64,000 nt of DNA from the NCBI GenBank assembly GCA_945859605.1, contig OX243821.1, positions 945,377 to 1,009,376 of the forward strand. Reading direction: 5' to 3'. This stretch comes from Lumbricus rubellus. Taxonomy: Eukaryota > Annelida > Clitellata > Crassiclitellata > Lumbricidae. The translations under genes were made by a program, and so were the position numbers. Within the stretch, counting starts at the first letter, position 1, and the number at the start of each line of letters is the position of its first letter. The notes beneath the pieces are model-generated. The model was given only the letters and a program-made list of their open reading frames with translations, ran no database searches and was not told the DNA's origin. This document shows, one piece after another, positions 1 to 11,863 of this stretch.

Positions 1-993
1 CACCTCATAAAGCTCCTCAAGAACTTATATGGGAACCAGATGGCTGTGGTCAGGACAGAACACGGTGAAACGACAAGTTTCCAAATAAAGAAAGGAGTAC
101 GACAAGGATGCATACTATCGCCATACCTGTTTAATCTATACGCTGAAATGATAGTGAGAAAAGCAGGCCTAGAGGAGACAAATGCGGGAGTGAGGATAGC
201 GGGTAGGACACTGAATAACCTAAGATATGCAGACGACACAACACTGCTGGCAGGGAAAAAAGAGGATTTAAAAGCTATCATCAGAAAACTACAAGCAGAA
301 AGTGAGAAAGCAGGATTGTTTTTCAACTTAAAGAAGACCAAGATCATGACAACAGAGAAATGGACAAGCTTTGAAGTGGACGGGGAGGAGTTGGAGGTGG
401 TGACAAGTTTCTGCTTCTTGGGAGCCATGATAGAAAGCGATGGTGGATGTGACAGAGAGATACGACGAAGGATAGCTTTGGGAAAGACGGCAGCGAAGGG
501 GCTGAAGAAAATATGGAAGGATAAACACGTGAGCCTAATGACGAAGACAAGAATTGTAAAGGCAATGATATTCCCAGTGGTGCTGTATGGATGTGAAACG
601 TGGACAAAAACAAAGGCCTTAGAAAGGAAAATCGATGCTTGCGAAATGTGGATATGGAGGAAGGTATTAAGAACTTCGTGGATTGAAAAAAGAACAAATG
701 AATCCGTATTACAGTCAAGAGGGAATATGTCATTGGGACAGAGAGCGGCAAGGCAGAAAATGGCGTTCTTTGGACATGTGATGCGAGCAAACGGCTTGGA
801 AAAGGAGATGATGTTGGCCTGCGGAGAGGGAAAAAGGAAGAGAGGACGCCCAAGAAGAAGGTGGATGGAAGAAATACACGAGAGAACAAAGATGAAACTG
901 AAGGAATTGAGAGACGCGACGGAAGATCGTAACACATGGAGAAGGTTTATCACAGCGGTCGCTAAGGTTCCAAGAATCGACGGCACAAGGTGA
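1..993 (+). CDS. RTE-clade LINE reverse transcriptase, C-terminal part (5' end outside window)
   Basis: The frame is open from base 1 to a TGA at 991-993 and continues upstream of the window. It encodes the second half of a non-LTR retrotransposon polymerase that copies element RNA at a nicked chromosomal target. Visible motifs are GVRQGC (94-111), the catalytic YADD box (226-237) and the thumb region. After these comes the C-terminal tail typical of BovB/RTE proteins: YGCETW, GHVMRA and RGRPRRRW, then a run of the DRNTWRR type shortly before the stop. No frameshift or internal stop is seen, so this copy may be young. The endonuclease domain expected upstream is not in view. RTE assignment rests on the C-terminal motifs; a related clade is possible. 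Confidence 0.9.
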   Translation, partial: HLIKLLKNLYGNQMAVVRTEHGETTSFQIKKGVRQGCILSPYLFNLYAEMIVRKAGLEETNAGVRIAGRTLNNLRYADDTTLLAGKKEDLKAIIRKLQAESEKAGLFFNLKKTKIMTTEKWTSFEVDGEELEVVTSFCFLGAMIESDGGCDREIRRRIALGKTAAKGLKKIWKDKHVSLMTKTRIVKAMIFPVVLYGCETWTKTKALERKIDACEMWIWRKVLRTSWIEKRTNESVLQSRGNMSLGQRAARQKMAFFGHVMRANGLEKEMMLACGEGKRKRGRPRRRWMEEIHERTKMKLKELRDATEDRNTWRRFITAVAKVPRIDGTR

Positions 994-1130
994 CCTAGCC
1001 TTAAATGGCCTCTTATCCTATGCCCTACCTAGCCTTAAGTTACCTCTTGTGATACCTACATTTGCCTTATCCTACATATCTTATTTTAAATTAAAGACAA
1101 TTGATTATTGATGATAAATTTGATTAAATT
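1..1130 (+). mobile_element. RTE-type LINE, 3' part with short 3' UTR
   Basis: Contains the reverse transcriptase end (1-993) followed by about 130 bp of non-coding DNA with a twice-repeated CCTAGCCTTAA word and an A/T-rich end with TTGAT/GATAAA repeats near 1100-1130. RTE elements commonly end in a short UTR with simple repeats. The exact 3' boundary is a guess. Confidence 0.7.
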
Positions 1131-1600
1131 CAATTGGCATTGGACACAGACATTCTCAGACAATGGATCAATAATTATTATTATTGCTTTTCTACCTGAT
1201 AGCGGTGTGCCTATCACGAAGTCCGTGTCAATAGCAAACGAATAGGGCCAATAATTAAAAGGATAACATCAAAATAGATTAGATCAGATTAGAAGATTCC
1301 CCGTATAAGAAATAATCCCACATCAACACAAATCAGATCGCTTTTAAGATACAATCTACACGGTCGTGCAAATATTTATCATCTGAGCAAAATAATTTTC
1401 TAATATTCCGTCCGCACGCCGTGGCAACGATGATGTATAAGGATCGGGCCAGCCTTAGCTTGATTAGTCGGACAATCCATCCTCCGTCCACCCCTCCACC
1501 CACCACCCCTTCATCCATCGCCAATCCGGGAGCTTTCCAAGCAATCGACTACCCGACACGATCCTCGGATTTACGGCCTGCTAATACGCACCGCAAGGGA
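1131..1600. other. No feature recognised
   Basis: AT-rich unique-looking DNA. The open frame running into the ACC array from 1421 has no domain and ends in translated microsatellite, so it is not called. Confidence 0.5.
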
Positions 1601-1760
1601 ACCACCACCACCACCACCACCACCACCACCACCACCACCACCACCACCACCACCACCACCACCACCACCACCACCACCACCACCACCACCACCACCACCA
1701 CCACCACCACCACCACCACCACCACCACCACCACCACCACCACCACCACCACCACCACCA
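1601..1760. repeat. (ACC)n microsatellite
   Basis: About 53 uninterrupted ACC units. They translate as poly-Thr or poly-Val in spurious frames. The array directly abuts the hAT element that starts at 1759. Confidence 0.98.
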
Positions 1761-2146
1761 GGGATGCCACTCTGAATTTAAAACAGGCTAGATCCGGCCG
1801 AAAAATCTAGAAAAAGCTAGATTGAGAATTTTCTAGAAAATACATGGATTTTTTTATTTTTGGGTACTTGAAAATGTCTAACGACATTTTTTGGTCTTTC
1901 AGTTAAATATGTTCCTTATTCTCCTCAAAGTTACGGATGACTTTTCGGACTTTCGTTCCAAAATCTTAAATCTTGTGACTTTTGCTCGTCGTTCCTATAA
2001 TATTTTAACCTCAAAATATCTTTATTTTACCTGAAAAGCCGAAAAAACACAGACGGAAAAATCTAGATCCTGCCCAAAAAACTCAAGAAACCTAGACAAG
2101 ACCGAAACCTAGATCTAGGTGGAAAAAGCTATGAGTGGCATCCCTG
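1759..2146. mobile_element. hAT-type non-autonomous element (388 bp)
   Basis: The terminal inverted repeats are 14 bp and perfect: CAGGGATGCCACTC at 1759-1772 and its complement at 2133-2146. The flanks carry the 8-bp direct repeat ACCACCAC (1751-1758 and 2147-2154), the duplication length made by hAT transposases. The left copy is part of the ACC array, so that duplication is less informative than usual, but the right copy lies outside the array. The interior has CTAGA-rich palindromes and no transposase frame, so it is a MITE. Confidence 0.85.
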
Positions 2147-2154
2147 ACCACCAC

Positions 2155-2540
2155 GACCATGTACGGACCGGTGTATATGCATAGCCACTCCACGGACAAC
2201 TACGGAAAATAATTATCGATGATGAATGTCTCCTCACGATCAAAGGCGATCTTAAAAACGTTTGCCAAGGAATCGAGCGCAAAGTAAATCGATTTGGGAG
2301 AAGAATTTCTCTCTGGTGTTAGCGATGGGGGAAAAGAAATGATTCCCCGGCGTGTACAAATAGGACTTGTACTTGAATGTCGTCCGTTCGGGTGTTTGCT
2401 TATCGCTTTTCGTATTATGGGCGATAGAAGGCGGTGCATGGATGACGCCGTTTTGAAGAGATATCTCTCGCAACTCTGATTGTTTGCACTCTCCTGCGGA
2501 TACTTAAGTTGAACGGCAATGTGCACTAAACTGTAGTGGA
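2155..2540. other. No feature recognised
   Basis: Mixed-composition DNA with overlapping short frames on both strands and no recognisable domain or repeat. Confidence 0.5.
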
Positions 2541-2544
2541 TCAT

Positions 2545-3080
2545 TTGTTAGCCGTCGTCCATCTGTTGGACATTCATTAGTTAGCCATTCATTTGATAGC
2601 CATTTATTTGTTAGCCATCCATCTGTTAGCCATTCATCTGTTAGCCATTCATCTGTTAGCCATCCATCTCTTAACCATTCATCTGTAAGCCATTCGTTTG
2701 TAAGTCATTCGTTTGTTAGCCATCCGTCTGTTAGCGTTAGCCATTTATTTGTTAGCCATCCATCTGTTAGCATTAGCCATTTATTTGTTAGCCATCCATC
2801 TGTTAGCCATTAATTTGCTGGCCATCCATCTGTTAGCCATTCATTTGTTAGCCATTCGTCTGTTAGCGTTAGTCGTCTATTTGTTAGACGTCCATCTGTT
2901 AGTCATCCATCTGTTAGCCATCCATCTAGCTATTTATTTCTTAGTCGGCCACCTGTTACTCATTAAATTTTTAGCTATTAGTTTGTAAGTCAACCATCTG
3001 TTAATCATTCATATGTTAACCATTTGTTTGTTAGTCATCCATGTGTTAGCCATTCAGTTGTTAGCCATCCATCCTCGCCT
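2545..3080. repeat. Degenerate 14-16 bp minisatellite
   Basis: Tandem copies close to CATCCATCTGTTAGC, about 35 of them. Units of 14 to 21 bp are mixed, so reading phase drifts. The Leu/Ala/Ile-rich frame at 2713-2988 is only this repeat translated. Confidence 0.93.
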
Positions 3081-3470
3081 CCATCCGTTCTCTGGTGTTT
3101 AGAGATCTTTGTATGATGAACAAAGTCGACGATTGTATACTTTTCGATTGAAAATGATTTTGATATCTTTTCGTGTGATTTTATTCTTGTCCTTAGTTCA
3201 TCCTCGACTGCTTTGTTCTATTCAGCTTACAGTCGTGTCCATTTCAATCGATTCTATAGAGCAGTCAATTTAGTTCCAGTCCATTGTATTCTAGCCAATA
3301 TATTTTACTTCAGTGAATTTCATTCCAGTCGATTACATTTAAGTGAATTCCTTTCCGGTCAATTTAATTCCAATCAATAATTCTATTCTGGTAAATTCAA
3401 GTGTGTTGTGAATCTTCTGCATGTGGCAATTATGGTAGAATTTGAATTCTTCTCATTTTCTACATACATG
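3081..3470. repeat. Weak ATTCCAGTCAATT-like degenerate repeats
   Basis: Between about 3230 and 3410 the words CATTCCAGTCGATT, TTTCCGGTCAATTT and TTCCAATCAATAATT recur at 14-20 bp spacing, which looks like an old minisatellite. The rest of the stretch shows nothing. Confidence 0.45.
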
Positions 3471-3560
3471 TAGCTCAAGATGCACACATGCACGCATGCA
3501 CAGTTGCACACATACATAGCCTACATGTACAAACATACAAACATACATACATGTATGAGC

Positions 3561-3795
3561 CGGTTTTCCTCAGCGTCTTTTTTTAACCTTCACAACCACC
3601 AAGAAGATGAATATTGTGCCTTCTCGGTGGCTGGTCTCTCGCTTATGTAACTGAATCCTTTCGTCGCTGCGCCTGTTCTCCAGGGTCCACTATGTGTGAC
3701 TGACATATGAAAACTGTTGGCTGTATGCTCTAGGGTCTTAAGCGTTTCTGGGTAATCGTCTTGATATGACGCTATATAAATACTCTTAATGAATA
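3561..3795 (+). mobile_element. Retroposon 3' tail (SINE/L2-like) feeding a GAAT microsatellite
   Basis: The stretch ends in TGACGCTATATAAATACTC (about 3767-3785), then runs into AATGAATGAATG. GCGCTATATAAAT ends are known from L2-type LINEs and the SINEs that borrow their 3' ends. The upstream text (TCTTAAGCGTTTCTGGGTAA) fits such a tail. The 5' end is not resolved. Confidence 0.5.
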
Positions 3796-4085
3796 AATGA
3801 ATGAATAAGTGCTCTGTATGGATGGATGAATGAATGAATGAATGTATGAATGAATGAGTGAATGAATGAAAGAAAGAATGAATGAATGAATGAATGAATG
3901 AAGGAAGGAAGGAAGGAATGAGTGAATATATGGTTGAATAAATGAGCGAATTGTATGAATGGGAAAATGAATGAATTAAAGACTGAATGGATTAATGAAT
4001 GATTGAATGAACGAATATTTTATGTATGAATGAATGTATGAATGAATGAGTGAATGGATGAATGAATGAATGAGTGAATGAATGA
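3796..4085. repeat. (GAAT)n imperfect tetranucleotide array
   Basis: About 290 bp of GAAT units with scattered substitutions and an internal AAGG block at 3901-3915. It begins exactly where the upstream retroposon tail ends. Confidence 0.9.
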
Positions 4086-4510
4086 CGAACTAGTAGGCCC
4101 TACATCGTTACGTAATGCAACGATTCAAATAGAATCTGTCTTCCATGTCCCAGTTATTACCGTATAATGCAGGAATCATTATACCTTATTATTTTCCTAT
4201 ACGCTTTTTCTACTACAGCACATTTTCTGTGGTCAACATTCTGTGACCAACAACCAGACACGTAGACACTTTGTGCCTCATGATGATGATGGTTGAAATT
4301 GGCGCACTGGATGCATCGGCAAAGAATCCTCGTGCCTTTCAAAATGTCATTCGATGATTGTGGATGGTAGGCACGTTCATCGCTAACGACATTTTAAAGC
4401 AATTGCAAGCGATGTGAAAGAAAGGAATCGATCGACGGAAAATCAGCTTTTCCTTAAATTAGACGAACATAATATATAATCTGTTTGCTTATAATGGAAT
4501 GGAATGGACT
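4086..4510. other. No feature recognised
   Basis: No long frame, RNA gene or repeat could be supported here. Confidence 0.5.
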
Positions 4511-5040
4511 AGAGTTTGTGTGTATTCTAGAATAGACTAGAATAGACTAGAATAGAGTATACATTATGATTAGACCAATACCACAAGTCTATCAATATTT
4601 TGTGTATTCTAGAATAGAATATACATTAGACCAATACCACAAGTCTATCAATATCTTGTGTATTCTAGAATATAGTATACATTAGACCAATACCACACAG
4701 TCTATCATTATCTTGTGTATTCTAGAATAGAATATACATTAGACCAATACCACAAGTCTATTAATATCTTGTGTATTCTAGAATATAGTATACATTAGAC
4801 CAATACCACACAGTCTATCATTATCTTGTGTATTCTAGAATAGAATATACATTAGACCAATACCACAAGTCTATCAATATCTTGTGTATTCTAGAATATA
4901 GTATACATTAGACCAATACCACACAGTCTATCATTATCTTGTGTATTCTAGAATAGAATATACATTAGACCAATACCACAAGTCTATCAATATCTTGTGT
5001 ATTCTAGAATATAGTATACATTAGACCAATACCACAGAGT
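4511..5040. repeat. Dimeric satellite, 113-bp higher-order unit
   Basis: Monomers begin with TATTCTAGAAT at 4604, 4661, 4718, 4774, 4831, 4887, 4944 and 5000, so spacing is 57 or 56 bp. Two variants alternate: type A reads AGAATAGAATATAC and ends CACAAGTCTATCAATATC, while type B reads AGAATATAGTATAC and ends CACACAGTCTATCATTATC. The A-B pair makes a 113-bp higher-order repeat, about four dimers long, with little divergence between dimers. Confidence 0.93.
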
Positions 5041-5049
5041 ATATATCAT

Positions 5050-5690
<641 letters not shown>

Positions 5691-6530
5691 ATAGCACCAT
5701 TGTTATCTAATTATACACAAGACAACTGCAGTCGATATATCTGAAATAACTTAACGCTACATAAAATTTGCATCACAGTTTATTTACAGTTGCTGTACAA
5801 TGTGTACATTATTATTATTATGCACCAGAAGCCTATAACTCAAGTCCGCAAGTGACAAAGGTCGACGAGGAGGTCAATATCGGTGTCGGGTCAGAGCGAG
5901 TCCGGGTCAGGTCACGGATCAGGCGCAGTCTTAATAAGGCGAACAGCGATTATGGGACTCTAGATTTCTGCGATATTTTGCGTCCGGATTAAATTTCGAT
6001 CCATTTAACCGCAGCCATAAAACTTGCACTTGCACTGTCGTCCTATAGACATCGCATCATGAGGCATTAACAACATCTTCATTACTGAACTCATCACTTT
6101 TCTCGTCCTACTCCATATCACCCACAATGCCATGCGCTTCTTCCGTCTCCGCAAACAACTTCCGGATTGTTATTGCATGTTAATCTGCGAATGTTAGCCG
6201 TGTACGCTGGTTCCCTTCTGCGCATTGCTACAGAGAAGCGGAGCACCAGATGAACCCGGGCAATCATTCATGCATGTATGACGATCGATCTTGGTCCTAC
6301 GCTGAAAATAATGTGAGTTCGAGGGAGAAATTCGTGTTTGCTGAGCGTGTTGAATGTACGTGGTTTGTCGTTAGAATGTGAGAGTCGGAGAATTTGTATT
6401 GCCCCCGATTGGGGAAGGGGGGCCTGGATGAGAAGGAGAGATACGTCGGTCAAGAAGTAGTGGGGCTTATATGAAATGAATTATTGAAGATGTTCGATGA
6501 AATCGTTAATTTATTGATTTATTCATATTA
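5691..6530. other. No feature recognised
   Basis: Unique-looking DNA with two short open frames (5768-5992 plus, 6268-6453 minus). Neither has a domain, splice context or repeat character that would justify calling a gene. Confidence 0.5.
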
Positions 6531-6534
6531 TCAT

Positions 6535-7000
6535 TATGTTCGTGTATTTTAAGATTCATTTATATTCATACATTCAGAATTAATTTATGCCTATTTTATT
6601 CATATATTCGTACTTTCATAATTAATTTATGCTCATTTTATTCATATATTCATACATTCATAATTAATTTATGCCTGTTTTATTCATATATTCATACTTT
6701 CATAATTAATTTATGCTTATTTTATTCATATATTCATACATTCATAATTAATTTATGCCTATTTTATTCATATATTCGTACATTCATAATTAATTTATGC
6801 CTATTTTATTCATATATTCGTACATTCATAATTAATTTATGCTTATTTTATTCATATATTCATACATTCATAATTAATTTATGCCTGTTTTATTCATATA
6901 TTCGTACATTCATAATTAATTTATGCCTGTTTTATTCATATATTCGTACATTCATAATTAATTTCTGCTCATTTTATTCATATTTTCATACATTCATAAT
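6535..7000. repeat. 42-bp tandem repeat
   Basis: Copies of a unit containing AATTAATTTATGCCTATTTT and TTCATATATTCGTACATTC recur every 42 bp (for example AATTAATTTA at 6620, 6662 and 6704). There are about ten copies, well conserved from 6570 to 6970. Confidence 0.93.
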
Positions 7001-7440
7001 TCATCAATAGTCCTTTATTCAGATATTTGCAATTCGTTTATATATTCATTGACTCATAATATTCACAATTCATTTTATATTCATTTATTTACACTCATCA
7101 TTCACAATCACTTAGAGTCTTATATTCTTTCATTCATATACTCATACATTTATAATTCACTTGTATTATTTATTCATATATTCACAGATTTACAATTAAT
7201 TCGTATTCTTTTATTCATTTGTTCGCATATTTATACATGTAAGTCATTTATATTCATATATTCAAACAATCATAATTCATTTGCATTTCTTTACTCCTAC
7301 ATTCACAATTCATTTATATTCATTTATTCATATATTCATAATCCATTTATTGTCATTTAGAGTCTATTCATATACATGACTAATTTAAATTCATAATTTA
7401 TATTCAATCATTTATTTTTTCATTTATTAATTATCTAATC
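7001..7440. repeat. Degenerate continuation of the TTCATATATTCAT repeat
   Basis: The same words as in the 42-bp array recur without fixed spacing, which suggests the decayed edge of that array. Confidence 0.6.
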
Positions 7441-7855
7441 TATGTATTCATTCATTCATTCATTCATTCATTCACCCATTCTATCATTCATTCATTCTAT
7501 CATTCATTCATTCATTCATTCATTCATTCTATCATTCATTCATTCATTCATTCTATCATTCATTCATTCATTCATTCATTCATTCTATCATTCATTCATT
7601 CATTCTATCATTCATTCATTCTATCATTCATTCATTCATTCTATCATTCATTCATTCATTCTATCATTCATTCATTCATTCTATCATTCATTCATTCATT
7701 CATTCTATCATTCATTCATTCATTCTATCATTCATTCATTCATGCTATCATTCATTCATTCATTCATTCTATCATTCATTCATTCATTCATTCATTCATT
7801 CATTCATTCTATCATTCATTCTATCATTCATTCCATCATTCATTCATTCATTTTC
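7441..7855. repeat. (ATTC)n with regular CTATC interruptions
   Basis: Blocks of three to eight ATTC units are separated by single CTATC pentamers, giving a quasi-periodic 13-30 bp pattern. Confidence 0.95.
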
Positions 7856-8005
7856 AGTAATAGGTTTTATGATTCATGCCTGTATGATACAGTTGCTTGC
7901 GGAAATATTATTATCCCTTCTGAGTAATCTTTGTCCTTAACCTTAGAATAGCGCTGTAGAAAGTTGAAGTTTATACAATTACGAACTACCCATAATTATG
8001 GTAAT

Positions 8006-8170
8006 CATGGGCGGAGTTTGGTTTCCATTCTTGGGGGGGGGCTAACCCCGAGTCTGGGCCTTATTGGAAGGGCTAACCCCGATAAAGGATACCATTTTCA
8101 TGGTAAAAAGTTAAATCTGGGCCTTCTTGGAGGGGCTTAGCCTCCCAGCCGCTGATTAACTCCGCCCATG
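8006..8170. mobile_element. hAT-type MITE (165 bp)
   Basis: The ends CATGGGCGGAGTT (8006-8018) and its exact complement (8158-8170) form 13-bp terminal inverted repeats. The flanks are the perfect 8-bp direct repeat ATGGTAAT (7998-8005 and 8171-8178), as expected for hAT insertion. The interior carries two GGGCTAACCCCG blocks and no coding frame. Confidence 0.88.
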
Positions 8171-8424
8171 ATGGTAATGTAACTTACCATGTGTAAAAAC
8201 CAGAAGTTACTTTGCCAACTCGCTTCTGGAATTAACCAGATAACACTGACCGCCTTTACCATGCAGCTGGAAATCGTGCCAACTGCCCAGTGCCACCTGG
8301 GAGCAAAGCATGGAGCTGCGAAGATATTTAAAGATTGTTGAGTCTAATTATATTTTATTGCTTAGTCTCTGATCTATTTTAGGCTCACACGAAATGCTTG
8401 CACGTTTGAAGAGAAAGGCATATT

Positions 8425-8604
8425 ATACTGCTCCATCTCTGTCTCTGTCTGTCTGTCTGTTAGTCTCTGTGAGGACTGTTTGTCTCTCTTTCTGTCTCCC
8501 TATCTCTGTCTCTCTGTGTCACTCTTTGACACTATCTGTTTCTCTCTGTCTTTGTCTATGTGTCTCTCTGTCTTTGTCTGTCTGTCTTTGCCTCTAGCTT
8601 TGTG

Positions 8605-8656
<52 letters not shown>

Positions 8657-8660
8657 ACTG

Positions 8661-8691
<31 letters not shown>

Positions 8692-8800
8692 CTCTGTCAT
8701 CCACATTAGGAATAAAGCGTTGTTGTTATTGATGATGATGATGACGACGACGACGATTACGACGACGATTACGACGATGACGACGACGATGATGATGACA
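8425..8800. repeat. TCTG/TC pyrimidine array followed by GAT/GAC repeats
   Basis: 8425-8695 is TCTG and TC dinucleotide tract. 8728-8800 is GAT and GAC/CGA trinucleotides. All frames here are repeat-derived. Confidence 0.93.
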
Positions 8801-9014
8801 CAAAAAGGCATTTCATGGAAGTCATCGATTTCCATAACAATCACGGTTCTGGATTAATTCGTCCCTCCTCCATTCGCGCTCATAGAGACTGGCACCTGAT
8901 CTTCCTCCAACCTTTGCCATTCAAAGACATCTATGCAAATATAAACCGAGCCTATGACGACAATGCAGCAGCGAAAACGATCGCGTATTAATCTCACTTC
9001 TTATGGCAAACGAT

Positions 9015-9570
<556 letters not shown>

Positions 9571-9900
9571 TAAAGCGAAACGAAAGTGAATGAGGAGGAG
9601 GAAGCAAGAGATGTGAATAATGCTATCGACTTTATTTTCTCAGACTCGGCTTATGAAGACGGTTCGGCCGATCCTCCCACTGACACTCAACGGTTAACCT
9701 CCTGCTCCACCCTGTGCTCCTCCCTCTGCTTCTCTTCATATTTCTTTCTGTATATACGTATACACAGTGGGCAGAATATTTCATGTCAACACATGCATGC
9801 ATATTGCATGAAAATAAATAATATGCATATTATATATCTATTAATAGAATTTCATGGTATCTATGTATCTGAGGGTGTATCATGTATATACACGTATATA
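9571..9900. other. No feature recognised
   Basis: A 106-codon frame from 9586 has an acidic start but no domain. It ends in TATA-rich DNA and is not called. Confidence 0.45.
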
Positions 9901-10000
9901 TATTAAGAAATTTCATGGTTTATATATATGTTATATATATATATAAAATTATATATATGTTATATATAATTATATATATATATATATAATATTATATAAT
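9900..10000. repeat. TA-rich tract
   Basis: Imperfect TATATA runs with TTATATATAA palindromes. Confidence 0.8.
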
Positions 10001-10084
10001 GATCGTCATGCGCGTTCTTCGATTCACTTTGCACTGGATAATTCGTTCTTACTGCAGTTGCCAAGATATATCGCTGCATAATGA

Positions 10085-10800
10085 ACGAACGATGCACGCA
10101 TGCACGCACGCACATATGCACCCATATACATATGCACATACACATACACACATACACATATACATACAATGTTACACATACATATACTTACAAATGCACA
10201 TATACATATGCACATAAACATACACATACACATATACATATATACATGTGCATGTGCATATACACACATACACATATACATACATGTGCATTGTGCAGTG
10301 CTGTGCACACACACATATACACACATACATACACATCCATATACAAAATTATACATACACATCCATATAATATACACACTCATTCATTCATTCATTTCAA
10401 GAATTTATATAACGCCTCTTCAAGAAATCCACACATATGCACATAAACACACGAACACACATTATACACAAACATACACATATACATATGCACAACTATT
10501 ACACATACATACACATACACACATACATACATGTGCACTTATACACACACGGACACACATACACACACGGATACACGCATATACACACGGACACACACAC
10601 ATACATGTACACACGTGTACAAACATACAAGCACATGCAAACATATAAACACATACATGTTTTCAAACTTACACACATACATACGCACGCATACACAGAC
10701 ACACACACGTATATAGGCGTATACATGTACGTATATGCAAGCATTTACAAGTTCGTGTGTACATCATGCTTGCACAGTGCACGTAAATGTAGCCTATATA
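10085..10800. repeat. (CACATA)n-like array
   Basis: Long mixture of ACATAC, CACATA and CACACA units. A minus-strand retroposon tail (ATTTATATAACGCCTCTT, 10403-10420) with CATT repeats (10379-10397) is embedded in it. Confidence 0.9.
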
Positions 10801-10810
10801 TACATGTATA

Positions 10811-11637
10811 TACACGGTGTCCCAATTGAAGTGAGCCCCTTTTTGTTTTGGCGATATATCTGTTAATTCTAAATGAAACTCTATAACATTTTACAGCGTT
10901 AACGAGGGATAAATTATAAATGTTTCCTGAAATTTTTATCAAATTCTATCAACATAGTCCGAAGTTATGCACATTCAAATTTGGACAGACAAAATTTGAA
11001 GTTTCCAACATGTAATAGATAGGAAATTAGTGTTAGGCGCTGTTCTTCAAAGTTGATGTTAAAAACGTCCTCCAATAGCTCGAACGCATGCTCTAAGGCG
11101 CTTTCGCCATTCTTTGATTGAATTGTCAACAATCCCTTGATCAAAACGATTCCATTCTTCCACAATTCGCTGTTTGAAGTGGTCACTGGTCAACGTCACG
11201 TATGCGAGTTTGATAAGGCTGCGATGAGCCAGTTTCTGCTTGGAAATTCCTTTAAAAACATTTTGCACCGCAATGTTTTTCTTCTATTTTATTATTTTTA
11301 TTAAACTCAAATCATCTTTGCTGAAAACCATTTCTATTATTGTCCTCTAACATGGAAATGATGGAAATATGACGTCATATTCATTAATTTAGAAAGTAAG
11401 GCGTGCAGTTGCAAACAATAATTTCCTATCTTTTACATGTTGGAAACTTAAAATTTCCTTTGCCCAACTTTTAATTTGCATAACTTCGGACTCTGTTCGT
11501 AGAATTGGATAAATTTTTCAGGAAACATTGATAATTTATCCCTCTTACATTCTCTAAAATATTATAGAGTTTCATATAGAACTGACGAGTATATCGCCAA
11601 AACAAAAATGGGCCCACTTCATTTGGGACACCGTGTA
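10811..11637 (-). mobile_element. Mariner-like fold-back element with about 215-bp inverted arms
   Basis: The outer ends are TACACGGTGTCCCA and its complement, with TA at each edge as in Tc1/mariner insertions. The left arm (10811 to about 11030) and the inverted right arm (about 11420-11637) align at roughly 85% by eye. Between them lies a piece of transposase on the minus strand (11059-11268). Ordinary mariners have 20-40 bp inverted repeats, so these arms are unusually long. Confidence 0.8.
11059..11268 (-). pseudogene. Mariner-type transposase C-terminal fragment
   Basis: About 69 codons ending in a segment with DNSIKEWRKRLRACVRAIGG, the pattern seen at the C-terminus of many mariner-like transposases (Ile, W, R-L-x-A-C-V, GG). 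The DDE/D catalytic residues and the DNA-binding domain are absent. The frame breaks just after GGRF, and the expected final residues continue in another frame. It cannot encode an active enzyme. Confidence 0.65.
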
Positions 11638-11649
11638 TATACATTGATA

Positions 11650-11682
11650 TATATATATATATGGCATGCGTGAGTGTGAACG

Positions 11683-11735
<53 letters not shown>
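11650..11735. repeat. (TA)n tract
   Basis: TA dinucleotides, in two blocks, immediately beyond the right end of the mariner-like element. Confidence 0.9.
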
Positions 11736-11737
<2 letters not shown>

Positions 11738-11863
11738 TATAAATAAACAATAGGAGTCCATGTGTGTGTGCGTAGGGGTGGGGGTAGTCGATGGATTTCA
11801 TGTTTAATTTCAATTTATTGATATCTTGATGATCGCAGCCACTTGGGAAATTCAGAAGGCTAA

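Noticed and set aside
4511..5040. CRISPR-like regular spacing of TATTCTAGAAT
   Set aside because: The intervening sequence is itself repeated (two alternating forms), so this is a satellite. The genome is eukaryotic.
9586..9906. 106-codon acidic-start frame
   Set aside because: No domain. Its second half is TATA-rich microsatellite.
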